Notes under the pieces: model-generated | What the model was told of the DNA's origin: nothing | Database searches by the model: none | The model's input: the letters and a program-made list of their open reading frames with translations, nothing else | Program-made: the position numbers and the translations under genes | Source of the DNA: Geminicoccaceae bacterium | GTDB taxonomy: Bacteria; Pseudomonadota; Alphaproteobacteria; Geminicoccales; Geminicoccaceae | Assembly: GCA_020638465.1 (NCBI GenBank) | Contig: JACKIM010000002.1 | Span: forward strand, 1,550,001 to 1,614,000 | Direction: 5' to 3' | Length of the DNA stretch: 64,000 nucleotides | Part shown: positions 46,578 to 53,951 of the stretch, piece after piece | Layout of the letters: the number at the start of each line of letters is the position of its first letter | Numbering within the stretch: position 1 is the first letter of the stretch

Positions 46578-48353
46578 ATGGCCGTCCGGGGCGATGTCGA
46601 TTCATGGGTGCGCAGGCTGCGCATCGGCTCCGGGCTGGTGCTGTTCTCTTTCACCACCACCCACCTGATCAATCACGCCTTCGGCCTGATCTCGTACGAG
46701 GCTGCCGAGGCCGCGCGACGGACGGCTCTGGGCTCGTGGCATACCGACTGGGGCAGCAGCATCGTGCTCGCGGCCCTGTTCGTGCATGTGGGGGCAACAC
46801 TGACAGGCCTTGCCCGACGCCGCAGCCTGCTCCTGCCGGCATGGCAACTGGCACAGATCGGTCTTGGACTGGCCATTCCCTTTCTGCTCGTGATCCATAT
46901 CCTGTCCACACGGGGAATGGACTTCGTCCATGGCGTCCGTGTGAATTACTATCTGGAATTGTGGCTGCTCTGGCCGGGACTGGCTGTCCGGCAGATCATC
47001 CTTGTTCTTCTCGTCTGGCTGCACGGCTGCCTCGGCATCCATTACTGGCTGCGATCGCGTTCCTTTTACCGGCCACTGCGTCCATGGCTGCTCGCCCTTG
47101 CGGTGCTGCTTCCAACGCTTTCCATCACCGGATTCATCTCCGGCGGGCGCGATATCCACCGGGCGGTCAGCGAAAATCCGGGCCTGCTGGAAACATGGGC
47201 CGAGACATTCCACTGGGTTCCGCCGAGCGAAACCACATGGGTTTTCGAAACCCAAGATATCATCCTGGCACTCGTCGGGTGCGCGCTGCTTGCAGCCATC
47301 GCCTTTCATCTCGCCGCGCGCCTTCTGGGATTCAAGCGCCGCCGCATCCGGGTCACCTATGATGACGGCACCGAAGTCAACATTCCTCCAGGTACCAGCG
47401 TTCTCGAAGCCAGCATGATCGGGCGGGTGCCGCATGCCTCGATCTGCGGTGGGCGCGGGCGTTGCTCCACTTGCCGCGTCCGGATCACCCGCGGGCAGAA
47501 CCAACTGCCCCACCCCCAGCACGACGAGCTTCGGGTCCTCAGGCGTCTCGACACACCGCGCCACGTCCGCCTCGCCTGCCAGCTGCGACCGACGGCCGAC
47601 CTGAGCGTCACCCGCCTGATACCGACCGATGCCATGTTCGACCAGGCCATGCGGAGGATGAGCCCCCGACAGGGCCTCGAACGGGAAATCGCCGTGTTGT
47701 TCGTCGACTTGCGGGGATTTACCCGAATTTCAGAAGGTCGCCTGCCATATGACGTCGTCTATGTGCTCAATCGCTATTTCAGGGCCATGGGCAAGGCCAT
47801 CGAATCCGAAGGCGGCATGGTCGACAAGTTCATCGGTGACGGCATCATGGCGCTGTTCGGCGTATCGGTGGATGGCGAGGTCGCGGCAAGGCAGGCCCTT
47901 GCCGCGACCCGCCGTATGGGTGAAGCTCTGGAACTGCTCAATCGCTCTCTGGGCGACGATCTTCCGGAAGGCTTGCGCATGGGCATCGGCCTCCATATCG
48001 GCCCGGCCATCATCGGCGAAATGGGCTACGGACATGCAACCGCCCTGACCGCCATCGGCGATACCGTCAACGTCGCCAGCAGGCTCGAGGCAGCGACCAA
48101 GGAGCTCGGAGTCGAATTGCTCGTCTCCGACGAAGTGATGTTGCGTGCCGGATTTGACAACGGCGAAGGCGAGCCCAGGGAAATTGCGATCCGGGGCCGC
48201 AACGGGCCAGCCCGGGTCCGGGCATTCGACCATGCCGTTGATGCGCCATTGCTGGAGGCTCCCGGCTTTCCCGCGGATGATCATGGTATCATCCCGAGAG
48301 TGACCTCATTCATCAGTCAGGTACGCACCCGCATCAACCGGTATTCAGACTGA
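46578..48353 (+). CDS. Membrane-heme / 2Fe-2S ferredoxin / class III cyclase fusion
   Basis: A 591-aa three-part protein. Residues 1-250 hold about six membrane helices with His residues in THLINHAFG, FVHVGATLTG, LLVIHILSTRG and WLHGCLGIHYWL, resembling the heme b anchor of succinate dehydrogenase/fumarate reductase. Residues about 255-345 are a 2Fe-2S ferredoxin (SICGGRGRCSTCRVRI, later LACQLR). Residues about 365-550 form a nucleotide cyclase with FVDLRGFTR, VDKFIGDGIMALFG and GDTVNVASRLE, the Lys favouring ATP. Related cyclases in rhizobia are proposed to respond to quinone/heme redox state. ATG at 46578, 4 bp after the peroxidase gene. The C-terminus overlaps the convergent next gene by 9 bp. 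Confidence 0.85.
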   Translation: MAVRGDVDSWVRRLRIGSGLVLFSFTTTHLINHAFGLISYEAAEAARRTALGSWHTDWGSSIVLAALFVHVGATLTGLARRRSLLLPAWQLAQIGLGLAIPFLLVIHILSTRGMDFVHGVRVNYYLELWLLWPGLAVRQIILVLLVWLHGCLGIHYWLRSRSFYRPLRPWLLALAVLLPTLSITGFISGGRDIHRAVSENPGLLETWAETFHWVPPSETTWVFETQDIILALVGCALLAAIAFHLAARLLGFKRRRIRVTYDDGTEVNIPPGTSVLEASMIGRVPHASICGGRGRCSTCRVRITRGQNQLPHPQHDELRVLRRLDTPRHVRLACQLRPTADLSVTRLIPTDAMFDQAMRRMSPRQGLEREIAVLFVDLRGFTRISEGRLPYDVVYVLNRYFRAMGKAIESEGGMVDKFIGDGIMALFGVSVDGEVAARQALAATRRMGEALELLNRSLGDDLPEGLRMGIGLHIGPAIIGEMGYGHATALTAIGDTVNVASRLEAATKELGVELLVSDEVMLRAGFDNGEGEPREIAIRGRNGPARVRAFDHAVDAPLLEAPGFPADDHGIIPRVTSFISQVRTRINRYSD

Positions 48354-49373
48354 ACCGGCGCCCGGCCAGGTGTCGCTCAGCCGGTAGCCCTCCGGCCAGG
48401 GATCGGTCGGGTCGAGCATGTGCTGATGGGTACCGGTGATCCAGGCACGACCGGACAGGCTGGGGATGATTCCCTGCACACCGGCGGACAGTCGTGCCAG
48501 TGCCTCGATGCGACCTTCGAAGGTGGAGCCGATGAGCGAGTGTGCCCTCAGCAGGCCACCGATGTCCATCTTACCCTTGGCATGAAGGACAGCCATGCGT
48601 GCGGAAACCGCGGTACCGGTGGGTGAGCGGTCGATCTTGCCGGGCTCGATGGCCACCGCATGACAGGTTGCACCATCCTCCACGGCTGAGGCGAACAGGC
48701 AAAAGGAGATATGCGACCAGTCGGGGTTGTCGGGATGGCGGAAACCGATTTCACGGTTGGCGCCTGCAGTAATGCGCGTTCCAAGCTCAGCCAGTTCCCG
48801 GGCCCGTCCGGCCGCCAGTTCGATACCCGTCGACCTGGCATCGACAATGACAAAGCTGTCGCCGCCATAGGCGATATCGACACGCAACTCACCCAGCCCT
48901 TCGATCATCAGCGGCACATCGAGACGATCCGCGAACGACGGGACATTGCGCACATTGATGCGCTCGGCCTTGCCATCCCGGCAGTGCGCCTCGATCTCCA
49001 CCAGCCCTCCCGGGGCTTCAAGACTGAAGCGCGTGACCGGCTCGACCATGGGCACGATGCCGGTTTCCAGCAGGACGGTCGCCACACAGATGGAGTTGGA
49101 CCCGGACATGGGCGGAGTATGGACCGGCTCCATGATGATCCATCCCATCGCGGCTGCCGGATCCCTGGGCGGCACCAGCAGGTTGACGTGGCGAAAGACA
49201 CCGCCGCGAGGTTCGTTGAGCATGAAGTTCCGCAACCTGCCGTCGCGGGCAATCCAGCGGGACTGTTCCCAGATCGTCGCGCCCGGCGGAGGAGCGACAC
49301 CGCCGACGATGACATCGCCAACCTCACCCTCGGCATGACAACTGACGGTATGGATGACTTGCAGGCTGCGCAT
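48345..49373 (-). CDS. Proline racemase family enzyme (trans-3-hydroxyproline dehydratase-like)
   Basis: A 342-aa protein of the proline racemase / hydroxyproline epimerase superfamily: VIHTVSCHAEGEVGDVIVGG and CHAVAIEPGKIDRSPTGTAV. The two catalytic Cys of racemases are replaced: PPMSGSNSIC has Ser where MCGH has Cys, and DRSPTGT has Thr. Thr at the second site is typical of trans-3-hydroxy-L-proline dehydratases; Ser at the first is less usual. So epimerase or racemase activity is doubtful, dehydratase is likelier. No pyrroline-2-carboxylate reductase or transporter is nearby. Confidence 0.8.
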   Translation of the reverse strand: MRSLQVIHTVSCHAEGEVGDVIVGGVAPPPGATIWEQSRWIARDGRLRNFMLNEPRGGVFRHVNLLVPPRDPAAAMGWIIMEPVHTPPMSGSNSICVATVLLETGIVPMVEPVTRFSLEAPGGLVEIEAHCRDGKAERINVRNVPSFADRLDVPLMIEGLGELRVDIAYGGDSFVIVDARSTGIELAAGRARELAELGTRITAGANREIGFRHPDNPDWSHISFCLFASAVEDGATCHAVAIEPGKIDRSPTGTAVSARMAVLHAKGKMDIGGLLRAHSLIGSTFEGRIEALARLSAGVQGIIPSLSGRAWITGTHQHMLDPTDPWPEGYRLSDTWPGAGSV

Positions 49374-49434
49374 CGCGCCATGACTCCCGACAACCGAGAA
49401 AATCGCCCTCGCCCATGTCTGGGCAGGACAGAGT

Positions 49435-50220
49435 CTACACCTCGGTCAATCGACCGGACGGGAATAGTTCACCGGGCTGGATGGCTGCCAGCGCATCACT
49501 GAACCGCCAGCCGAGCGAACCCGGTCCCTCGGCCCTCGCCGCCGCCCGCTCGCCGGCCTCCTTGAACATGCATGACGCGGCGACAGCGGCCTCGGCCGGA
49601 GGAACGACGGCGGCGAAAGCGGCCATCAGGCAGGTCAGGGAGCAGCCGATCGCGGTCACCTGCGGCATTCGTTCCGAACCGCCCGTAAGCTGCCAGCCCC
49701 GCTCGCCGTCCGTGATGAAGTCGGTCGCCCCGGAAACGGCTACGACGATGCCGTGGTCTCTGGCGAGCGAGCGGGCGCCGCTCTCGGCCATGGCCACGGG
49801 ATCGCCGGCATCCACCCCCCTGCCGGAGGACATCCCGCCTGCGAGAGCCATGATTTCCGACGCATTTCCCCGCAGGATAGCGGGCTTCATCTGCAACAGA
49901 TCCCGGGCGGCCCTTGCCCGGTAGGTCGTGGCGAAATGGGCCACCGGATCGAGGACCCAGGGCTTGCCCGCAGCATCGGCAGCCTTCACCGCCTGTTGCA
50001 TACCCTCGAACCAGGGAGGCGATATCGTGCCGATATTCACCGACAGCGCACCGGCTATGGCCGCGAATTCGCCAGCCTCTTCCGCGCAGTGGATCATGGC
50101 GGGCGATGCGCCGGCCGCAAGAAGCGTGTTGGCCGCGACGTTCATCGCCACATAATTGGTGATACAATGCACAAGCGGACACTGTTGGCGCATGGCATCC
50201 AGTGCCTTGTCGATATCCAT
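49435..50220 (-). CDS. thiM: Hydroxyethylthiazole kinase
   Basis: A 261-aa kinase of the ribokinase-like fold: QCPLVHCITNYVAMNVAANT, WVLDPVAHFATTYRARA, ILRGNASEIMALAG and the anion hole VTAIGCSLTCLMAAF. It salvages the thiazole half of thiamin. The ATG at 50220 follows GAGGAGG; an in-frame upstream start at 50352 would extend into the divergent operon. No other thiamin genes are near, and no TPP riboswitch was recognised in front of it. Confidence 0.92.
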   Translation of the reverse strand: MDIDKALDAMRQQCPLVHCITNYVAMNVAANTLLAAGASPAMIHCAEEAGEFAAIAGALSVNIGTISPPWFEGMQQAVKAADAAGKPWVLDPVAHFATTYRARAARDLLQMKPAILRGNASEIMALAGGMSSGRGVDAGDPVAMAESGARSLARDHGIVVAVSGATDFITDGERGWQLTGGSERMPQVTAIGCSLTCLMAAFAAVVPPAEAAVAASCMFKEAGERAAARAEGPGSLGWRFSDALAAIQPGELFPSGRLTEV

Positions 50221-50345
50221 GATTTCCTCCTCCCTGCCTTCGCCCGCCTCCTGGCGGCAGGATGCGGAACTTGGCCAATCACGGGCACCCATGCTACCTG
50301 CACCTCCGCACAGATCAATCCTGCCCTGTCCAAAGAGGTTGGCCC

Positions 50346-51083
50346 ATGACACCTCCCGTCGACAAGACCCTGATCATCGCCTGCGGCGCACTTGCCCGCG
50401 AGATACGCATGCTGGTCGACGCCAATGACTTCACCCATGTCGATCTCGCCTGCCTTCCGGCTACGCTGCACAACACGCCGCAGTTCATCCCCGAAGCCGT
50501 GCGCGCCCGGATCGAGCAGGCGCGCGGCGATTATGCGAAAATCTACTGCGCTTATGCCGATTGCGGTACCGGAGGAATGCTCGACCGCGTGCTGGCCCAC
50601 GAAAACGTCCCCCGGCTCGAAGGGGCGCATTGCTATGCCTTCTTCGCCGGTCAGGATGCCTTTGCCGAGCTCAGCGAACCCGAACCCGGAACATTCTACC
50701 TCACCGATTTTCTCGTCCGTCAGTTCGACACGCTCGTTATCGAGGCGCTGGGTCTCGATTGTCATCCCGAACTGCGCGATGCCTATTTCAGCCACTACAA
50801 GCGGCTCATCTACCTTTCGCAGACCGCGGATGAGGATCTGACCGGCAAGGCGAAATGTGCGGCCGAACGACTGGGCCTTGCCTTCGAACAGGTTCACACC
50901 GGCATGGGTGAGCTTGCGAACTTCGTAGAATCCGCTGCGCATGGTGAAGGCCGGGCGCCATCGGTCGACAGTCTCCCCGATCATCTGGCGACAGCCGCCG
51001 CCGTCATGCCGGGCTCCGTCTGGAAGCGCCGTTCGGCGCGGACGCGAGGGCGTCGCAGGGGGCGGATATCGCGACGATCGTGA
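50346..51083 (+). CDS. DUF1638 family protein, first gene of the corrinoid C1 operon
   Basis: A 245-aa protein, KTLIIACGALAREIRMLVDA, with IYCAYADCGTGGMLDRVLAH and GAHCYAFFAGQDAF, the DUF1638 pattern. Conserved Cys in these blocks could bind metal. No activity is established, but the family recurs beside corrinoid methyltransferase genes in methanogens, acetogens and alphaproteobacteria. A basic tail (KRRSARTRGRRRGRISRRS) follows the domain. ATG 50346 is preferred; 126 bp separates it from divergent thiM. Confidence 0.82.
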   Translation: MTPPVDKTLIIACGALAREIRMLVDANDFTHVDLACLPATLHNTPQFIPEAVRARIEQARGDYAKIYCAYADCGTGGMLDRVLAHENVPRLEGAHCYAFFAGQDAFAELSEPEPGTFYLTDFLVRQFDTLVIEALGLDCHPELRDAYFSHYKRLIYLSQTADEDLTGKAKCAAERLGLAFEQVHTGMGELANFVESAAHGEGRAPSVDSLPDHLATAAAVMPGSVWKRRSARTRGRRRGRISRRS

Positions 51084-51225
51084 GGCGTGCCTGTCTGGCG
51101 CAAGAACTTGGCGCGATTTTGATAGATGTCGCGGCGCAATCGGAGCAAACGGCGAGAGGCCGGATGAACCGGCAGCCACCTTGTCGAGGGCAACGGCTTT
51201 CGCAGGCGATCCGGGAGCAGACCTG
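51084..51225 (+). promoter_or_regulatory. GC-rich leader inside the C1 operon, possible structured RNA
   Basis: A 142-bp gap in an otherwise tightly packed operon. Hairpins: CGCGA/TCGCG around 51112-51137, CAAGAACTTG near 51102, and GCCGG-ATGAA-CCGGC (51159-51173) followed by AGCCACC. The last resembles P3 of SAM-I riboswitches, and GCTTTC near 51195 could pair with GGGAGC near 51213, which would hide the ribosome site of the next gene. It matches no class fully. Confidence 0.3.
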
Positions 51226-51531
51226 ATGGCGCAAAAGATCATCGTCTTCTGGAGGGATATCCCGGCCCAGGTGACCGTGAAGGCCGGCCGCAGGACGGCA
51301 AGGCGGCAACTGCCCGAGCGTTTCGAGCAGGCCATCGACCGGGCGGCGATGCGGGCGAAGCTCACCGGCACCGATGCCTATCTCGAACAGTGGCGCCGGA
51401 GCGATCCCATCGAGGTAGGAGACGATCTCGAAAACGAGGCGGCCAACGCCGCCGAGGCTCTGGAAACCGAGTACGACGCTGAACGAATCAGGGAAATGGT
51501 CGACAATCTAGGTTTCGCGAAGGCTTCCTGA
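51226..51531 (+). CDS. PF13769-like (virulence factor) small protein
   Basis: A 101-aa protein, MAQKIIVFWRDIPAQVTVKA, then GRRTARRQLPERFEQAIDRA and MRAKLTGTDAYLEQWRRSDP, ending in an acidic helix. This resembles the small domain named after staphylococcal CvfC, found in alphaproteobacteria in the same position between DUF1638 and MTHFR genes. No activity known; the name virulence factor should not be taken literally here. Its stop is 1 bp before the next start. Confidence 0.65.
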   Translation: MAQKIIVFWRDIPAQVTVKAGRRTARRQLPERFEQAIDRAAMRAKLTGTDAYLEQWRRSDPIEVGDDLENEAANAAEALETEYDAERIREMVDNLGFAKAS

Positions 51532-51532
51532 G

Positions 51533-52018
51533 ATGTACGATATTCGCTTGTGGTCGGTCCGCCACGCCCGTCTCTTCGAAGGATTCTACAGGCTGTTCGA
51601 GCGCAGCTATGTCGCGATGGCGCCACTGATCCGCAGGATCGGCGTCGAACGAGTCGAAAAGCCGGTTGCCGCCGTCGAAAGGATCGTCAAGGGTACGTTG
51701 TTCGACTGCCGCATGTGCGGCCGCTGCGTCCTGTCCTCGACCGGCATGTCGTGCCCCATGAACTGCCCCAAGCAGATGCGCAACGGCCCCTGTGGCGGCG
51801 TCCGCGCCAATGGTCATTGCGAGGTCCGGCCGCAGATGCGCTGTGTCTGGGTACAGGCTTATGAGGGCTCGAGACGGATGTCCGGCGGCCACGCCATCCT
51901 CGATGTCCAAAAACCGGTGGATCGCAGCATCGAGGGCTCATCTTCCTGGATCCGGGTCATGCAGGAGAAGGCGCCGGCTTCAACCCGCACACCGGTTGCG
52001 GAGACGCACGGGACATGA
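51533..52018 (+). CDS. Methylenetetrahydrofolate reductase C-terminal-type (MetV-like) Fe-S/Zn protein
   Basis: A 161-aa protein with eight or more Cys between about 60 and 104: FDCRMCGRCVLS, SCPMNCPKQMRNGPCGGVR, GHCEVRPQMRCVW. This is the MTHFR_C domain (MetV in acetogens), which binds metal centres and partners MetF to link CH2-H4folate chemistry to another electron carrier. It overlaps metF by 4 bp. Its presence beside MetF marks a MetVF-type enzyme rather than the usual NADH-using MetF alone. Confidence 0.85.
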   Translation: MYDIRLWSVRHARLFEGFYRLFERSYVAMAPLIRRIGVERVEKPVAAVERIVKGTLFDCRMCGRCVLSSTGMSCPMNCPKQMRNGPCGGVRANGHCEVRPQMRCVWVQAYEGSRRMSGGHAILDVQKPVDRSIEGSSSWIRVMQEKAPASTRTPVAETHGT

Positions 52019-53043
52019 GCACCGATCGCCTCGATCCCGCCGCACAGCTCAGACCCCTTCCGGGATATTCCAGTACCGGGCGTCTCGAACGCGTCCTGCG
52101 CACGGGCCGCTTTGCCGTCACTTCCGAACTCAATCCCCCCGACAGCGCCGACCCCAACGAAGTCTTCGACCGTGCGCTGGTGCTCTCCGAAGTCTGCGAT
52201 GCAATCAATGCCGTCGATGCCTCGGGAGCCAATGTCCACATGTCGTCAATGGGCATCTGTTCGTTACTGAGCAGGGCTGGTTATGCGGCTGTGTTACAGG
52301 TTGCCTGCCGCGACAAGAACCGGATTGCCATTCAAGGCGACATTCTCGGCGCGGCGGCGATGGGGGTCACCAACATCCTCTGTCTCACCGGCGACGGTGT
52401 ACAGTGCGGCGACCAGCCGGGAGCGAAACCCGTCTTCGATCTGGATAGCATCTCGCTGCTCGAGACCGTACGCACCATGCGCGACGAAAGCCGCTTTCTG
52501 TCAGGCCGCACGATCAGCGTACCACCGAGAATGTTCATCGGCGCCGCCGCCAATCCCTTCGTGCCGCCGCTGGATTTCCGTGCGCTGCACCTTGCCAAGA
52601 AGGTACGGGCCGGAGCCGATTTCATCCAGACACAGTATGTCTACGACCTGCCGGTGTTCGAGCGGTTCATGGAACGGGTACGGGAACAGGGCCTCCATGA
52701 AAGATGCTTCATCCTGGCCGGAGTCGGGCCGCTGGCCTCGGCGCGGACCGCGCGCTGGATGCGTTCGAACGTGCCGGGCGTCCACATCCCCGACGCCATC
52801 ATCGACCGGCTCGACAGGGCCGGCTCGCCGAAGGCGGCGAAGGCCGAGGGCAAGACCATCTGTATCGAGTTGATCCAGCGCCTGCGCGAGATCAAGGGCG
52901 TGAGCGGCGTCCATGTGATGGCTTACCGTCAAGAAGAGTTTGTTTCCGAGATCATCACCAGTTCGGGAGTGCTGCAGGGCCGGCGCGGTCGTGCGCTCGC
53001 CCGCAGACCCTCCTCCCCCTCTCAGGAGAATGCCGGACCATGA
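52015..53043 (+). CDS. Methylenetetrahydrofolate reductase catalytic subunit (MetF-like)
   Basis: A 342-aa TIM-barrel flavoprotein: FAVTSELNPPDSADPNEVFD, LQVACRDKNRIAIQGDILGA and RAGADFIQTQYVYDL, the FAD and folate signatures. It interconverts CH2-H4folate and CH3-H4folate. In this operon oxidation of the methyl group is the likely direction. It follows the MetV-like gene and overlaps the next gene by ATGA. Confidence 0.9.
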   Translation: MSTDRLDPAAQLRPLPGYSSTGRLERVLRTGRFAVTSELNPPDSADPNEVFDRALVLSEVCDAINAVDASGANVHMSSMGICSLLSRAGYAAVLQVACRDKNRIAIQGDILGAAAMGVTNILCLTGDGVQCGDQPGAKPVFDLDSISLLETVRTMRDESRFLSGRTISVPPRMFIGAAANPFVPPLDFRALHLAKKVRAGADFIQTQYVYDLPVFERFMERVREQGLHERCFILAGVGPLASARTARWMRSNVPGVHIPDAIIDRLDRAGSPKAAKAEGKTICIELIQRLREIKGVSGVHVMAYRQEEFVSEIITSSGVLQGRRGRALARRPSSPSQENAGP

Positions 53044-53951
53044 CAGAGACCCGCATCAGTTCGCACAGCAAGGAAGTGGTGATCGGCTTTGACCGCCCGT
53101 TCTGCGTGATCGGCGAGCGCATCAACCCGACGGGACGCAAGAAGCTCGCCGCCGAGATGGCACAAGGCGACTTTTCCACCGTCGAGGCCGACGCGCTGGC
53201 GCAGGTCGCGGCGGGGGCCCACATGCTCGACGTCAATGCCGGTATCCCGCTGGCGGACGAGCCCGCCATCCTCGCGGAAACCATCAAGCTGGTTCAGTCG
53301 CTGGTGGATGTCCCGTTGTCGATCGATAGTTCGATCGTGGCGGCGCTGGAAGCCGGCCTTGCCGTCTATCAGGGAAAACCTTTGGTGAACTCGGTCACCG
53401 GTGAAGAGGAACGGCTGGAAGTCGTCTTGCCCCTGATCAGGAAGTACAATGCCGCGGTGGTCGCCATCTCCAACGACGAGACGGGCATCTCCGAAGATCC
53501 CGACGTGCGCTTCGAAGTGGCGAGGAAAATCGTCCAGCGCGCCGCAGATCATGGCATTCCCGCCTGCGATATCGTCGTCGATCCGCTGGTGATGCCGATC
53601 GGTGCTCTGGGCCAGGCGGGGAACTCCGCCTTTCACCTGCTGCGTCGCCTGAAGGAAGAACTCAAGGTGAATACCACCTGCGGGGCATCCAATGTCAGCT
53701 TCGGCCTGCCCAACCGACACGGATTGAACGCGGCCTTCCTGTGCATGGCTGCCGGCGCCGGCATGACCTCGGCCATCATGAACCCGCTGCATGCCGAGGA
53801 AATGTCGGCGATCATGGGCAGCGACGTGATGCTCGGCAAGGACGAGAACTGCCGCCGCTGGCTCACCAGGTTCCGCGAACCCGCCCCGGAAGGGACCGCT
53901 GCAGGCGCCCGCGGGGAGCGTGGTGAACGACGCCGGCGCAGGGCGGGCTGA
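53040..53951 (+). CDS. Methyl-H4folate:corrinoid methyltransferase (MeTr/AcsE-like)
   Basis: A 303-aa pterin-binding TIM barrel (dihydropteroate-synthase superfamily): IGERINPTGRKKLAAEMA, DVNAGIPLADE, VDVPLSIDSSIVAALEAGL, VNSVTGEEERLE and VDPLVMPIGALGQAG, as in AcsE and MtgA. It transfers methyl between corrinoid protein and H4folate. No own B12-binding domain is present, so a separate corrinoid protein is required. A basic tail (GERGERRRRRAG) overlaps the next gene by 32 bp. Confidence 0.88.
   Translation: MTETRISSHSKEVVIGFDRPFCVIGERINPTGRKKLAAEMAQGDFSTVEADALAQVAAGAHMLDVNAGIPLADEPAILAETIKLVQSLVDVPLSIDSSIVAALEAGLAVYQGKPLVNSVTGEEERLEVVLPLIRKYNAAVVAISNDETGISEDPDVRFEVARKIVQRAADHGIPACDIVVDPLVMPIGALGQAGNSAFHLLRRLKEELKVNTTCGASNVSFGLPNRHGLNAAFLCMAAGAGMTSAIMNPLHAEEMSAIMGSDVMLGKDENCRRWLTRFREPAPEGTAAGARGERGERRRRRAG

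Noticed and set aside
50221..50345. TPP riboswitch in front of thiM
   Set aside because: I looked for CTGAGA and the ACCTGATCTGG block on the minus strand; neither is present.
51190..51225. SAM/SAH riboswitch (metK type) before the PF13769-like gene
   Set aside because: GGCAACGGCTTTC and GGGAGCA resemble its pseudoknot, but the flanking P1 stem does not pair, so I kept only the weaker claim of a possible structured leader.
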